From contig NZ_JAJERB010000002.1 of NCBI RefSeq assembly GCF_020685205.1, positions 62,001 to 126,000 of the forward strand: a DNA stretch of 64,000 nucleotides. The letters are read 5' to 3'. This DNA comes from Hymenobacter translucens (GTDB taxonomy: Bacteria; Bacteroidota; Bacteroidia; Cytophagales; Hymenobacteraceae). The notes under the pieces are model-generated. The model ran no database searches, was not told the DNA's origin, and saw only the letters and a program-made list of their open reading frames with translations. How positions within the stretch are numbered: position 1 is the first letter of the stretch; every line of letters begins with the position of its first letter. Shown here in pieces: positions 48,068 through 56,787 of this stretch. Both the position numbers and the translations under genes were made by a program.

Positions 48068-48466
48068 ATGAAAACGAACGTATTTCGGGTCCTGGCCATT
48101 GTGTGGCTCACCTTGCTCTCGGTAGTTACGTATGCCCAGGCCGACGCCGTCGGGGGCATCAAGGGCGCTATCCGAAGCGGCTCCTCCCGGGAGCTATCCC
48201 AGTATTTTGGCGCCAACGTAGACCTGAGCTTTGACGGCGACAGCCAGAGCTATAGCGCTACCCAGGCCGAGTTTGTCATGAAAGACTTCTTCGCCAAGAA
48301 CCCGCCCAGTGAATGCCAGTTCAACCACCAGGGCGCCAGCGACGGTGGCATCCAGTACGTCGCCGGCAAGTACAAGGGCAAAGGCGGCTCCTACGAGGTC
48401 TTCGTCAAGATGAAACCGGCCCACGGCTCCCTGTTGATTGACACCATCAGCTTTAAGAAGGAGTAA
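48068..48466 (+). CDS. DUF4783 secreted protein
   Basis: 132 residues: signal peptide (MKTNVFRVLAIVWLTLLSVVTYAQ), then an NTF2-like fold (GGIKGAIRSGSSRELSQYFG, FVMKDFFAKNPPSECQFNHQ, GKYKGKGGSYEVFVKMKP). DUF4783 proteins of Bacteroidota typically sit beside nadC, as here. The function is unknown. A terminator separates the two genes. Confidence 0.85.
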   Translation: MKTNVFRVLAIVWLTLLSVVTYAQADAVGGIKGAIRSGSSRELSQYFGANVDLSFDGDSQSYSATQAEFVMKDFFAKNPPSECQFNHQGASDGGIQYVAGKYKGKGGSYEVFVKMKPAHGSLLIDTISFKKE

Positions 48467-48485
48467 CCAGCTCCTATCCGGCATA

Positions 48486-48520
48486 AAAAGCCCCGCTACC
48501 GTATCGGCAGCGGGGCTTTT
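48486..48520 (+). terminator. Rho-independent terminator after the DUF4783 gene
   Basis: AAAAGCCCCGCT (48486-48497) pairs perfectly with AGCGGGGCTTTT (48509-48520) around an 11-base loop. Confidence 0.88.
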
Positions 48521-48575
48521 GCATTTATAATGGGTTGGATGAGCCGCGAGGCAAGGGCGTATCGGGGCGTTTTTC

Positions 48576-48583
48576 TATTTTTG
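48576..48583 (+). promoter_or_regulatory. -7 element abutting the nadC start (leaderless)
   Basis: TATTTTTG ends four bases before the GTG start of nadC, so the mRNA should begin at or next to the start codon. No upstream ATG in frame offers an alternative. Confidence 0.6.
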
Positions 48584-48587
48584 CACT

Positions 48588-49448
48588 GTGCAAAACCCTC
48601 CTTACCTCACTACGGAAGCCATTTCCGAATTCATCCGCACGGCCCTGGCCGAGGACATTGGCGACGGCGACCACTCTTCCCTGGCTGCCATTCCGGCCGA
48701 TGCCCACAACCGCGCCCACCTGCTCGTCAAGGGCGAAGGCGTGCTGGCCGGCGTGGCCCTCGCTCACCACATTTTCCGGGCGGTAGACCCCAGCCTGCAG
48801 GTAAAAGAGCTGCTTTCGGACGGTACTCAGGTCAAGTATGGCGACATTGCACTAACCGTAGCCGGTCCGGCCCGCAGTATTCTTACGGCCGAGCGCTTGG
48901 TGCTTAACTGCATGCAGCGCATGAGCGCCATTGCTACCTACACGGCGTCGCTGAACCGTTTGCTGGCCGGCACCAAGGCCCGCCTGCTTGACACCCGCAA
49001 GACCACGCCCAACTTCCGGCTTTGTGAGAAATGGGCCGTTCTGATTGGCGGAGGCGTGAACCACCGTTACGGCCTGTTCGACATGATTATCCTCAAGGAT
49101 AACCATGTGGACTATGCCGGCGGCATCCGTCAGGCCATCGAGGGCACCCACACCTACCTGAAGGAGCTGGGTCGGCAGCTGCCCATCGAAGTAGAAACCC
49201 GTAACCTGGCCGAAGTACAGCAGGTACTCGACGCCGGCGGCGTAGACCGGATCATGCTCGACAACATGAGCCCGGCCCAGCTGCGCGAAGCCGTGGCCCT
49301 GATTGGTGGGCGCTTCCCCACCGAGGCCAGCGGCGGCATCACCGAGCAAACCATTGCCGAGGTAGCCGCCACCGGCGTTGACTTCATCTCGGTTGGCGCC
49401 CTGACCCATTCGGTCAAAAGCCTGGACCTGAGTCTGAAAGCCTATTAA
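48588..49448 (+). CDS. nadC: Nicotinate-nucleotide pyrophosphorylase (quinolinate phosphoribosyltransferase)
   Basis: De novo NAD synthesis from quinolinate, 286 residues. Seen: ALAEDIGDGDHSSLA, TAERLVLNCMQRMSAIAT, ARLLDTRKTTPNFRLCEKWAVLIGGGVNHRYGLFDMIILKDNH, IEVETRNLAEVQQVLDAG and FISVGALTHS. GTG at 48588 is the only start that gives the normal family N-terminus. A TATTTTTG element lies four bases upstream. Confidence 0.97.
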   Translation: MQNPPYLTTEAISEFIRTALAEDIGDGDHSSLAAIPADAHNRAHLLVKGEGVLAGVALAHHIFRAVDPSLQVKELLSDGTQVKYGDIALTVAGPARSILTAERLVLNCMQRMSAIATYTASLNRLLAGTKARLLDTRKTTPNFRLCEKWAVLIGGGVNHRYGLFDMIILKDNHVDYAGGIRQAIEGTHTYLKELGRQLPIEVETRNLAEVQQVLDAGGVDRIMLDNMSPAQLREAVALIGGRFPTEASGGITEQTIAEVAATGVDFISVGALTHSVKSLDLSLKAY

Positions 49449-49450
49449 TT

Positions 49451-49553
49451 AATGTGCTAATGCGTTTGAATGTGCTGATGTGCTAATGCATAGTTACTCA
49501 TTGGATTCCGGCACGACACTCAGCCCATCAGCACATTTCTCACATCCGCACCT
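49451..49553. repeat. Octamer repeat locus E (GTGCT type, two arms)
   Basis: Left arm units AATGTGCT, AATGCGTT, then AATGTGCT, GATGTGCT, AATGCATA (49451-49492) with one 2-base slip. AATGTGCTGATG (49469-49480) is an exact 12-bp inverted copy of CATCAGCACATT (49526-49537). The period is 8 rather than 7, so it may be a related class. Confidence 0.75.
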
Positions 49554-49564
49554 TTACAAGTAGC

Positions 49565-50191
49565 ATGCAACAACCCAATCAACGTGGTGGCTACCGGCAG
49601 GCCTCGGGCCCTTCGCCGCTGGCTATCCGCACCAAAAAGCACCAGCTCGACACGAATACCTACACCCGCATTGCCATGCTGCAGGTATGGCGCAAAGAGT
49701 GGTGGTATGCCCTTATTCCCTTGGCCATTGGCCTGCTGCCCGCCCTGATCTGGCCCTCGTGGTGGTGGATCGGGCTGGCCGTGCTGCTGGTGGTGCTGTT
49801 TGTGCTCCTGCGCTCGGCCCAGATTACCGGCGTTACGCAGATGGAGCAAAGCAAGCCACTGTTCGAGCGGATGAACTACGAAATCGACCAGCGCCAGATT
49901 CTGCTCCGCCTTAATGAAAAGCAGGGTATGAACGTGACCTGGGACAACATCGGGGCGGTGCGCCGCGACCCGGAAGCCTTTCTGCTCTGGCTTCGCACGC
50001 CGGAAGCCCCGGCCGAGCTGGCCGGCTGGCGCCGCTGGGTGGCCCGCACCTTCGACGTGCCCGTGTTCCTGCATATTCCGACGCGCATCTTCAACTCTCC
50101 CAACGACTTGAAACTGTTCGAATCCCTGCTGCGGCGCAAGAATCTGTTGCCGGCCGTTCCGGCAGCAACAGGAACCGCTTCGGCAGCGTAA
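49565..50191 (+). CDS. YcxB-like membrane protein
   Basis: 208 residues: basic N-terminus, two transmembrane segments as a hairpin (WYALIPLAIGLLPALIWPSW and WIGLAVLLVVLFVLLRSA), then a cytoplasmic domain (FERMNYEIDQRQILLRLNEK, MNVTWDNIGAVRRDPEAFLL, VPVFLHIPTRIF) of the YcxB type, a PH-like fold. Its function is unknown. ATG follows repeat locus E by about ten bases. Confidence 0.8.
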   Translation: MQQPNQRGGYRQASGPSPLAIRTKKHQLDTNTYTRIAMLQVWRKEWWYALIPLAIGLLPALIWPSWWWIGLAVLLVVLFVLLRSAQITGVTQMEQSKPLFERMNYEIDQRQILLRLNEKQGMNVTWDNIGAVRRDPEAFLLWLRTPEAPAELAGWRRWVARTFDVPVFLHIPTRIFNSPNDLKLFESLLRRKNLLPAVPAATGTASAA

Positions 50192-50249
50192 CTTTGACCC
50201 GGCTCCGACGCCTCGGCCCGGGCCCGCATACTTATCAACCTTTACTCTG

Positions 50250-50627
50250 ATGACCAAGAACCTTCTGCTTTCCGGGCTGGCCGTAGCCGCCCTCGCCCTG
50301 AGCTCCTGCAGCAGCGAGCCGTCGGACTGGCGCCCCGAAGCCAAAGTTTCACTTGACCAGGTGGCCCCCGGTACCCGCTCGTCCGACAATTTCGACCTGG
50401 GCACCGTGAATGACCCGCACCAGGCGAAAGGCGGTGCTATTGCCGAGCCGGTGAGTTCGAACGTGCCGTTTGAGGCTCACAAGGAGCACCATACCAATGC
50501 CGAAGCTTCGATTTCGGCCAACGGCGAAGAAAACGAGCGGACCGAAGGCAAGACCAACAAGTCGAACCTGCAGGCCAAGCCCAGCCAGGAAGACACGACG
50601 GCCAACGGCCACGAAGTACAGCGCTAA
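50250..50627 (+). CDS. Small lipoprotein of unknown function
   Basis: 125 residues: lipobox ALSSC near residue 20, then a hydrophilic, probably disordered chain rich in Glu, Asn, Thr, Ser and His (HKEHHTNAEASISANGEENE). No domain. It follows the YcxB-like gene by 58 bp on the same strand. Confidence 0.7.
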   Translation: MTKNLLLSGLAVAALALSSCSSEPSDWRPEAKVSLDQVAPGTRSSDNFDLGTVNDPHQAKGGAIAEPVSSNVPFEAHKEHHTNAEASISANGEENERTEGKTNKSNLQAKPSQEDTTANGHEVQR

Positions 50628-50759
50628 GCGCCCCGGGTCGTTTCGGCTACTACCTGCTAGCCGCCGCTGGTTTGTGCCGGCGGCGGCTACTGCTTTTGAA
50701 ACTGCCGGAGCCGGCTCAACCAGCCATACGCTCCGTTCCGCGTTTAATCCGACGTTCTA

Positions 50760-51500
50760 ATGTCCCAGCCCGAAGCTGAATGGTTCAGCACCTGGTTTGA
50801 CTCGCCTTACTACCACCTGCTGTACAGGGACCGGGACCAGCGGGAAGCGGAAAGCTTCATCGACGCGCTCATTACGCACCTGCACCCCAAGCCTCATACC
50901 CGCCTGCTGGATCTGGCCTGCGGCAAGGGCCGGCACGCAGTGTACCTAAGCGCCAAGGGCTACGACGTGACGGGCGTAGACTTATCGGCCGAAAGCATTG
51001 CCCACGCCCGGCAGTTTGAGCACGAGCACCTGCACTTCTTTGAGCATGACATGCGGGAGCACCTGCCTCACGGCCCGTTCGACTTTATCTTCAACCTGTT
51101 CACCAGCTTTGGCTACTTCACTCACGAAACCGAGAACGTGGTGGCCTTGCGCTCGGCTACGGCGGCCCTGCGGCCCGGGGGCAAGATGGTCATCGACTTC
51201 ATGAACACGGAGCGCACCATGCGTGAGCTGGTGGCGCACGAGGTAAAGGAAACAGCCGGCATCCGGTTCGAGCTGACCCGTCATATCGACCACGACTTCA
51301 TCGTGAAGGACATCCGCTTCCGGGACGAGCAGGGGCAGCCCCGGTACTACCAGGAGCGCGTCCGGGCCCTGAGCCGGGAGCGGTTCGAGGAGTACTTCCG
51401 GATGGCGGGCCTGCGCCTGGCTGAAATTCTGGGTGACTACCGCCTGGGGCCCTTCGACGAGCAGACCAGCCCCCGCATGATTTTCGTGCTGAAAAAATAA
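50760..51500 (+). CDS. Class I SAM-dependent methyltransferase
   Basis: 246 residues. Seen: motif I RLLDLACGKGRHAVYLSAKG, VTGVDLSAESIAHARQ (binding the ribose by the acidic residue), HDMREHLPHGPFDFIFNLFT, and ALRPGGKMVIDFMN. It belongs to the Methyltransf_25-like group. The substrate is unknown. The gene upstream is a lipoprotein and downstream a ZIP transporter; no pathway is implied. Confidence 0.92.
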   Translation: MSQPEAEWFSTWFDSPYYHLLYRDRDQREAESFIDALITHLHPKPHTRLLDLACGKGRHAVYLSAKGYDVTGVDLSAESIAHARQFEHEHLHFFEHDMREHLPHGPFDFIFNLFTSFGYFTHETENVVALRSATAALRPGGKMVIDFMNTERTMRELVAHEVKETAGIRFELTRHIDHDFIVKDIRFRDEQGQPRYYQERVRALSRERFEEYFRMAGLRLAEILGDYRLGPFDEQTSPRMIFVLKK

Positions 51501-51563
51501 GACCTTCTTTCTACGATACGGCTATCCACCCTCCCGTATTGTCAGCCGCTTACGACCCTGCCC

Positions 51564-52298
51564 ATGTGGCTTGCCATTATCCTTTTGTTCCTGACTGTAT
51601 TGGGTGCCGGCTGGCTGACCCGCCTTATTCCCACGCGCAGCACGAGCTGGATGAAGCCCCTGCTGGCCTTCAGCGGGGCTTACCTGTTTACCCTTACCGT
51701 TACGCATCTGCTTCCCGAAGCCCTGCAGCTGACGCCGGATACGCGGCGCGTGGGCTATTTCGTGCTGGCCGGCTTTTTCGGGCAGCTGCTGCTGGAAGTT
51801 TTCTCGCAGGGCGTCGAACACGGGCACATTCACCACCACACGTCCCACGCCGGGCGGGTGCCGTTTTTGCTGCTGGGCTCTTTGGTGCTGCACTCGTTTC
51901 TGGAAGGCAGCATCCTGGTGCAGTCGCCGGGCGCGGCGGGCGTCAGCCAGAACTTCTACGCCATCCTGGCCGGTATTGCCCTGCACCACATTCCGGCAGC
52001 CTTTGCGCTGATGGCCGCCCTGCTGCTGCGCCTGGGTAGCTTCTCCAGGGCCCTGCCCTACCTGGTGCTGTTTGCGCTGGCCGGACCGGCCGGCATGGTG
52101 GTGAGCAACTTCGTGGTGCTGGAGCAGCTGCTGAGCGGGGGCGCCTACGCGGCGCTGCTGGGCCTGGTAGCCGGAAACTTCCTGCACGTGTCCACTACCA
52201 TCCTGTTTGAAACCAGCCCCGAGCACCGCCTGCCCTGGCCTAAGCTGATGGCTACCATTCTGGGGGTTGGGCTGGCGCTGCTGGTGGATGTAGGCTAA
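51564..52298 (+). CDS. ZIP-family metal transporter
   Basis: 244 residues with about eight transmembrane segments. Seen: SGAYLFTLTVTHLLPEAL, the His-rich loop VEHGHIHHHTSH, SLVLHSFLEGS (helix IV HS..EG motif), IALHHIPAAFALM (helix V HHxP motif). ZIP proteins import Zn, Fe or Mn into the cytoplasm. No Zur box was recognised upstream. Confidence 0.9.
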   Translation: MWLAIILLFLTVLGAGWLTRLIPTRSTSWMKPLLAFSGAYLFTLTVTHLLPEALQLTPDTRRVGYFVLAGFFGQLLLEVFSQGVEHGHIHHHTSHAGRVPFLLLGSLVLHSFLEGSILVQSPGAAGVSQNFYAILAGIALHHIPAAFALMAALLLRLGSFSRALPYLVLFALAGPAGMVVSNFVVLEQLLSGGAYAALLGLVAGNFLHVSTTILFETSPEHRLPWPKLMATILGVGLALLVDVG

Positions 52299-52379
52299 GC
52301 TGCTTCTCAAAGCGGGATGGCGCCGGGCCAAAAATTTCCGCTGGCTGATGCTGGTCAGCAGAAGCGAACCGACACAACG

Positions 52380-53294
52380 CTACTCAGGCCGCAGCTTGGC
52401 CAGCTCGTGCAGCAGCTCTTTTTCGCGGTCCGTCAGGTGCTGGGGCAGCGCCACAGTGAGGCGCAGGTACAGGTCGCCAAACTGTCCGGGCTGCCGGTAG
52501 ACGGGAAAGCCTTTGCCCCGCAGTCGCAGCCGGGTACCGTTGGCCGTCTCAGGCTTGATTTTGATTCGTACCGGACCCGACAATGTTTCCACCACCTGCT
52601 CTCCACCAAGCAGGGCTTTGTACAAACTCACGGGCACGTCCATCGTCAGGTCGTGGCCGGAGCGGGTGTAGCGTGGGTCGGGCTGCACCCGGAAGGTGAT
52701 AAGCAAAGAACCGTTGGGGCCACCGTTGTAGCCCGCCCCGCCCTGGTCGCGCAGCCGGATGGTCTGGCCGTCTTCCACCCCCGGCTGAATCGTGATGCGC
52801 AGCTTTTTGCCGTTCACGGTCAGCGTCCGGGGCCCGCCGCGGTAGGCATCCTCGAGCGAAATTTCCATTTCAGCCTGCAAATCCTGCCCGGCTCCGGCCC
52901 GACCGCTGGCCCGGCCGCCCCCGCCCCCGAAAAAAGAGCTGAAGAAGTCGGAGAAGTCGGCGCCGCCAAACGGGTCGTCAGGACGGTTGCTGCTGCCGAA
53001 CCCGCTCCCCGGTCCGCCCGCGTACTGCGACCAGTCGAAGCCCCCGCCACCCCGGCCACCCTGCTCGTAGCGCTGCCAGTCGGCCCCGAGTTGGTCGTAT
53101 TTGCGGCGTTTTTCGTCGTCGCTGAGTACTTCGTGGGCTTCGTTGACCTCCTTGAATTTACGTTCCGCTTCCGCATTGCCGGGGTTCACGTCGGGGTGGT
53201 ACTTGCGGGCCAGCTTCCGGTATTGCTTGCGGATCTGGTCTTTGCTGGCCGACTTCTCGAGCTCCAGAATCTTGTAGTAGTCCTTGTACTCCAC
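52380..53294 (-). CDS. CbpA/DnaJ-type J-domain chaperone
   Basis: About 304 residues from the GTG at 53294 ([20 protein letters not shown]). Seen: J domain with HPD ([20 protein letters not shown]), a Gly/Phe-rich region ([25 protein letters not shown]), then the DnaJ C-terminal substrate-binding domains. The cysteine zinc finger is absent, which distinguishes the CbpA type from DnaJ. The in-frame extension to 53507 does not look like protein. GTG is favoured because the J domain begins there. Confidence 0.93.
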   Translation of the reverse strand: MEYKDYYKILELEKSASKDQIRKQYRKLARKYHPDVNPGNAEAERKFKEVNEAHEVLSDDEKRRKYDQLGADWQRYEQGGRGGGGFDWSQYAGGPGSGFGSSNRPDDPFGGADFSDFFSSFFGGGGGRASGRAGAGQDLQAEMEISLEDAYRGGPRTLTVNGKKLRITIQPGVEDGQTIRLRDQGGAGYNGGPNGSLLITFRVQPDPRYTRSGHDLTMDVPVSLYKALLGGEQVVETLSGPVRIKIKPETANGTRLRLRGKGFPVYRQPGQFGDLYLRLTVALPQHLTDREKELLHELAKLRPE

Positions 53295-53635
53295 GGGGTA
53301 GGTAGCTTGCGCCGAAGGGCGACCGAAAAAAGCAGGGGTGGCGAAGTTGCCAGGAATGGGACCCGACGGGCCACCAGTGACGCTTCGTTGGTTGCTTATG
53401 GTTGAGGTTGTGGTTGAACCGAAGGTAGTTAGGCAGAGTTTGGCGTAAAACTTGTAAAGCGAACGGGCGCCCGCAGGTATCGGGTTGAACCGAAGATCCG
53501 GACCCATAACGGTAAAAACGCAGGGTACCGGACCAGAGTTTCTACCGCAGAGCCAGGACTTTTCACCGCCTGATTCGTCTTTTTTTCGTAAATTTTACTC
53601 CACTTTTTCTCACCCCTTATCTAACCTCTTCGTTC
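53295..53635. other. Divergent intergenic region between cbpA-like and DUF6799-like genes
   Basis: 340 bp without a gene. 53384-53420 holds repeated GGTTG words (GGTTGCTTATGGTTGAGGTTG form) with loose period 6-7, resembling a degenerate heptamer array. No exact TAnnTTTG pair was found; TACCTTCG on the minus strand near 53423 is one mismatch away from a -7 element. Confidence 0.4.
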
Positions 53636-54028
53636 ATGTTGCACCGTATTACTCTTGTTCTGGCCCTGGTACTTGGCAGCTTGGTAGCTGCCCAGGCGCA
53701 ACGCCGTCCTGCACCCCGCCAGCAGGCCGCTCCTCCTAAAGCTCCGACCATGAAGGACGGGGCTATTATGCAGGGCGGTAAAATCGTCATCACCCGCTTT
53801 GGGCAGACGGAAACTGTATCTGCCGAAACCACTCTGCCGAACGGCATCAAGGTAAGCCCCGACGGCACCGTAACCATGCAGAATGGAACCACCGCCCTGA
53901 TGAAGGAAGGCGACTACCTTTCCCTGAGCGGCCGCCTGACCACTGCTGCCCAGAAAGCCGAGCAGGACAGCCTGATAAAGGTGGCAATGGAGGCGAATAA
54001 GGTCAAGATCAAAGCCAAGCGCAAGTAA
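53636..54028 (+). CDS. Secreted protein resembling DUF6799
   Basis: 130 residues: signal peptide (MLHRITLVLALVLGSLVAAQA), basic/Pro linker, then a domain of short repeated strands MKDGAIMQGGKIVITRFGQT, LPNGIKVSPDGTVTMQNGT, LMKEGDYLSLSG, ending in a Lys-rich tail. The repeated (K/N)DG turns resemble the DUF6799 domain found in Hymenobacter and relatives. The function is unknown. Confidence 0.75.
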   Translation: MLHRITLVLALVLGSLVAAQAQRRPAPRQQAAPPKAPTMKDGAIMQGGKIVITRFGQTETVSAETTLPNGIKVSPDGTVTMQNGTTALMKEGDYLSLSGRLTTAAQKAEQDSLIKVAMEANKVKIKAKRK

Positions 54029-54053
54029 GCTTTACGCTTGCTCCAGTACCGGT

Positions 54054-54094
54054 CGGGGCGGTTCACCAGTTGGGTGGGCCGCCCCGGCTTTTTT
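54054..54094 (+). terminator. Rho-independent terminator after the DUF6799-like gene
   Basis: CGGGGCGG (54054-54061) pairs with CCGCCCCG (54079-54086) and TTTTTT follows to 54094. Its T-run reaches the stop codon of the convergent small gene. Confidence 0.85.
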
Positions 54095-54287
54095 AGCGGT
54101 ACGTGTAGAAGTCCAGGATGGACAAGGCTTCGGCATCATCCCGCGCCTCCACCACCTCGTCCATTACGAACTGAATTTCAGCCTCCGTCCAAGTCTGGTC
54201 TTCGGCGGCTTTTACAAACAGCCCCAGGGCCACAAACCGGTTGGTTTCGGCAGGCAAAGTCCACTTTACTTTTTTGCGGATGTTCAT
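54093..54287 (-). CDS. Small conserved-looking cytoplasmic protein
   Basis: 64 residues ([38 protein letters not shown], ending SILDFYTYR). No signal or membrane segment; predicted helical. It follows RlpA by 20 bp in the same operon, and its codon use matches neighbours, so it is likely real. Function unknown. Confidence 0.6.
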   Translation of the reverse strand: MNIRKKVKWTLPAETNRFVALGLFVKAAEDQTWTEAEIQFVMDEVVEARDDAEALSILDFYTYR

Positions 54288-54307
54288 GGTAACAGGAATA
54301 GAAAAAC

Positions 54308-54700
54308 TTAGCGCCGGGCGCTCCGCACGACCTTGAGCTGTACGGGGGCTACTCCGGCGTCGATGATGTCGATTTTACGGGCGGCCCGCCGCGAAAGGTC
54401 AATGATCCGGCCTTTGACGTGCGGGCCCCGGTCGGTAATGGTGACCTTCACGGAGCGGTTGTTGCGCGGATTGGTGACCCGGACTACCGTGCCGAAGGGA
54501 AGGGTATTGTGCGCGGCGGTTTTGCCGCTGCCCCGGTACACGGTGCCGCTGGCCGTTTTGCGGCCTTCAAACTTGTCGGCATAGTAGGAGCCCTGCCCCG
54601 ACTGGGTAAAGGCCTTGCTTCCGCCGCAGGCCGCAAGCAGAGGAATGCCCAGCAGCGCCAGTGCGCCGAATATTAAACGAACGTGAGTAGCAGTTGCCAT
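54308..54700 (-). CDS. RlpA-family septal-ring/DPBB lipoprotein
   Basis: 130 residues: lipobox LLAAC, then a double-psi beta-barrel domain with the RlpA signature [60 protein letters not shown] (catalytic Asp region). RlpA proteins cut naked glycan strands at septa in some bacteria. It lacks the SPOR domain of E. coli RlpA. It sits 21 bp after a GH25 lysozyme gene: a small cell-wall operon. Confidence 0.9.
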   Translation of the reverse strand: MATATHVRLIFGALALLGIPLLAACGGSKAFTQSGQGSYYADKFEGRKTASGTVYRGSGKTAAHNTLPFGTVVRVTNPRNNRSVKVTITDRGPHVKGRIIDLSRRAARKIDIIDAGVAPVQLKVVRSARR

Positions 54701-54721
54701 TAAGGGGGTCGACGTAAGAAG

Positions 54722-55549
54722 CTAGCGGGACGGAGATTGGGGGGGCGGAATGCGCAGCGCCAGCAGGCCCGCGTAGCTGCCCTGGTACACGTTGAAGTCG
54801 ACCGCACCCCGGATGCCCGGCACGTGCGCTTCGTCGCTGTGCTGCCAGATAATCCACTTGTCCTTGGGCAGCTCCGGCGAATCCACCTCGTAGTGGGCCA
54901 GCCAGAGCGGGTAGTCGTCGAAGTGCCCGGCCAGGTAGCGCTGGTAGAAGCTGTAGTTGGAGTACAGAATGGGGCGTACGCCGTAGTGCCGCTCTACCAG
55001 CGTGAGCCAGGTGGCAATGCCCCGGCGCATTACCGACACGTCGTGAAACTCAGGCGCTTCCACGTCGAGCACGGGGGGCAGGTCGCCGGCGGCCAGGGGC
55101 ACGGTGCGCACAAACAGGTTGGCCTGCTCCCGCCCGTCGTAGTTGGGCTGGAAGAAGTGGTAGGCTCCCCGCATCACGCTGGCCTTGCGGGCCTCGCGCC
55201 AGTTGCGGGCAAAGCGGGAGTCGCGCAGCGTAACGCCCTCGGTGGCTTTGATAAACGCAAACCGCACCTGATGCCGGGCCACCTCCGGCCAGTCGATTTT
55301 GCCCTGGTACGAGGACACATCGATGCCGTGCACGGCGTAGCCCGCCAGCAGGGGCGTCTGCTCCCGGCCGGTGAGGCGGCCGTGGGTAAGCGTGGCGTAG
55401 GCCCGGCGGGCGTAGCGGTTGATTTGCCGCCGGTAAAAGCCGTAAAAGACCAGTCCGAGCAGCAGGAATACCATCAGAATCTGGAGCAGGCGCCGGCGCA
55501 GCCGGCGGGGGCGGCGGTACGAAGCAGAAGAAGCAGCGCGTCGTTTCAT
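54722..55549 (-). CDS. GH25-family lysozyme (N-acetylmuramidase), membrane anchored
   Basis: 275 residues from ATG at 55549 (MKRRAASSASYRRPRRLRRR): basic N-terminus, one transmembrane segment (LLQILMVFLLLGLVFYGFYR), then a GH25 domain with GIDVSSYQGKIDW (catalytic Asp), FAFIKATEG, RGAYHFFQPN, LPPVLDVEAPEF (Asp/Glu pair), YSNYSFYQRYL and WIIWQHSD. The single helix without cleavage site suggests membrane anchoring. The ATG at 55567 is rejected because the predicted transcript starts downstream of it. Confidence 0.93.
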   Translation of the reverse strand: MKRRAASSASYRRPRRLRRRLLQILMVFLLLGLVFYGFYRRQINRYARRAYATLTHGRLTGREQTPLLAGYAVHGIDVSSYQGKIDWPEVARHQVRFAFIKATEGVTLRDSRFARNWREARKASVMRGAYHFFQPNYDGREQANLFVRTVPLAAGDLPPVLDVEAPEFHDVSVMRRGIATWLTLVERHYGVRPILYSNYSFYQRYLAGHFDDYPLWLAHYEVDSPELPKDKWIIWQHSDEAHVPGIRGAVDFNVYQGSYAGLLALRIPPPQSPSR

Positions 55550-55564
55550 CAGGCGGGTCTTGGG

Positions 55565-55572
55565 CAAAGATA
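55565..55572 (-). promoter_or_regulatory. -7 element of the GH25-rlpA operon
   Basis: TATCTTTG on the minus strand. The predicted start near 55558 lies between the two candidate ATGs, so the downstream ATG at 55549 should be used. Confidence 0.55.
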
Positions 55573-55705
55573 ACGCCCGGGAACCGGCCCCGGTATGATT
55601 CCGGTTCTAAACCGGGCGAAAAGCTGCCGGGTGCCGCCGGTCATTCCCCGGGTTCTAGTATCCTTGCATCAGCATTTTCGTTCCGACAATTCCTTTCCGC
55701 CCGCC

Positions 55706-55981
55706 ATGCCCGCTCCTTCCCCTTCCGACGCCCGCGACGAGTCCGGTCACCTGATCCGGGAGTTGCACGGCATTACGCTGGCCCAGATTCTGGAGTACCT
55801 GGTGGCGCACTACGGCTGGGCAGAGCTCGACCAGCGCATCCGCATCAACTGCTTTTCGGTGAATCCCAGCGTCAAGTCCAGCCTGGTGTTTCTGCGCCGG
55901 ACGCCCTGGGCCCGGGCCAAGGTGGAAGAGTTGTACATTCAGGCCCGCACCGCCGAAGTGCTCGGCCGGCCCCGCCCCTAA
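55706..55981 (+). CDS. VF530-family DNA-binding protein
   Basis: 92 residues from ATG at 55706. Seen: LHGITLAQILEYLVAHYGW, LDQRIRINCFSVNPSVKSSL, FLRRTPWARAKVEELYI; this is the VF530 family signature (DUF2132), small proteins with a DNA-binding-like fold known from structural genomics only. The membrane protein gene follows after 14 bp on the same strand. Confidence 0.92.
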   Translation: MPAPSPSDARDESGHLIRELHGITLAQILEYLVAHYGWAELDQRIRINCFSVNPSVKSSLVFLRRTPWARAKVEELYIQARTAEVLGRPRP

Positions 55982-55995
55982 GCTTCTGCCCCGTC

Positions 55996-56319
55996 ATGGC
56001 TGACTTATCCCCGAAAACCTCTTCCAATACCTTTTGGGTGGGTCTGAGCTTGTTTCTGGCCTTCGAGGTCGTGGTGTACAATCTGCTCAAGCTGCTCACC
56101 GCCGGCCTGGGCATGGCTGACCAGATGCAGCCCGAGAATACAATTGTCAGCAACTGGGTGAAGACGGTGGTCTTTCTGCTGCTGTACCTGACGTTGCTGG
56201 TCGCGGCCGTACTGGTGCTGAGCAACCGCCTGCCGCGCCGGCACCGGGGGCAGGTCATGGGCTGGTTCTACCTGGCGCTGGTCATGGGATTTGTGCTGCT
56301 GATTCCCCTTTTCACGTGA
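55996..56319 (+). CDS. Small membrane protein of unknown function
   Basis: 107 residues with three transmembrane segments (FWVGLSLFLAFEVVVYNLLK, WVKTVVFLLLYLTLLVAAVL, GWFYLALVMGFVLLIPLF). Charged loops only. No family recognised. Probably cotranscribed with the VF530 gene. Confidence 0.7.
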   Translation: MADLSPKTSSNTFWVGLSLFLAFEVVVYNLLKLLTAGLGMADQMQPENTIVSNWVKTVVFLLLYLTLLVAAVLVLSNRLPRRHRGQVMGWFYLALVMGFVLLIPLFT

Positions 56320-56325
56320 GGCACG

Positions 56326-56352
56326 AAAAAGCCACTGCTGTAGGGCAGTGGC
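56326..56352 (-). terminator. Terminator of the Hsp20-like gene
   Basis: On the minus strand GCCACTGC (56345-56352 in reverse) pairs with GCAGTGGC (56331-56338 in reverse) and is followed by TTTTT (56326-56330). Confidence 0.75.
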
Positions 56353-56403
56353 TGGGTAAGACGAAGAAGGTTTGCCGGTCGGTCCCGGCGTTATGAGCAG
56401 GTA

Positions 56404-56787
56404 TTAGCGCTGCTTGATTTCAATTTCCCGGGGCTTGGCCGTCTGGTCCTTGAAAGGAATCCGGATCTGCAGTTCGTGCCCTTCGTGCACGGCGTCGATG
56501 CGGCTGAGGTCCAGGATGGCCGGCAAGTCCAGCGTCTGGGCAAACAGCGGGGCCGCCAGCTTGTCTTCCGGGTTGTGGCGGTACTCGCAAAACACGTTGA
56601 GAATATTATTGTTGAGTACCACGTGGAAGTTCTCCGGGCTCACGGATGGTACGGCCACCCGGATAATAATGCCTTTTTCCCGCTTATCGATGCGCGTCTG
56701 AAACTGAGCATGTCCGCCACCCAGGGTGTTGAACAGGTCCAGCTGGGGGACGATGTTATGAATGAATTCTTTGCTTATCAGGTTCAT
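56404..56787 (-). CDS. Small heat-shock protein (Hsp20/alpha-crystallin-like)
   Basis: 128 residues from ATG at 56787 (MNLISKEFIHNIVPQLDLFN), preceded by GGAGGAGA at SD distance: a rare clear ribosome-binding site here, which decides the start. Seen: RIDKREKGIIIRVAVPSVSP (alpha-crystallin beginning), FHVVLNNNILNVFCEYRHN, LDLPAILDLSRIDAVHEGHE, LQIRIPF (second conserved strand). ATP-independent holdase. The family's C-terminal IxI motif is only weakly present (EIEIKQR). Confidence 0.8.
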   Translation of the reverse strand: MNLISKEFIHNIVPQLDLFNTLGGGHAQFQTRIDKREKGIIIRVAVPSVSPENFHVVLNNNILNVFCEYRHNPEDKLAAPLFAQTLDLPAILDLSRIDAVHEGHELQIRIPFKDQTAKPREIEIKQR

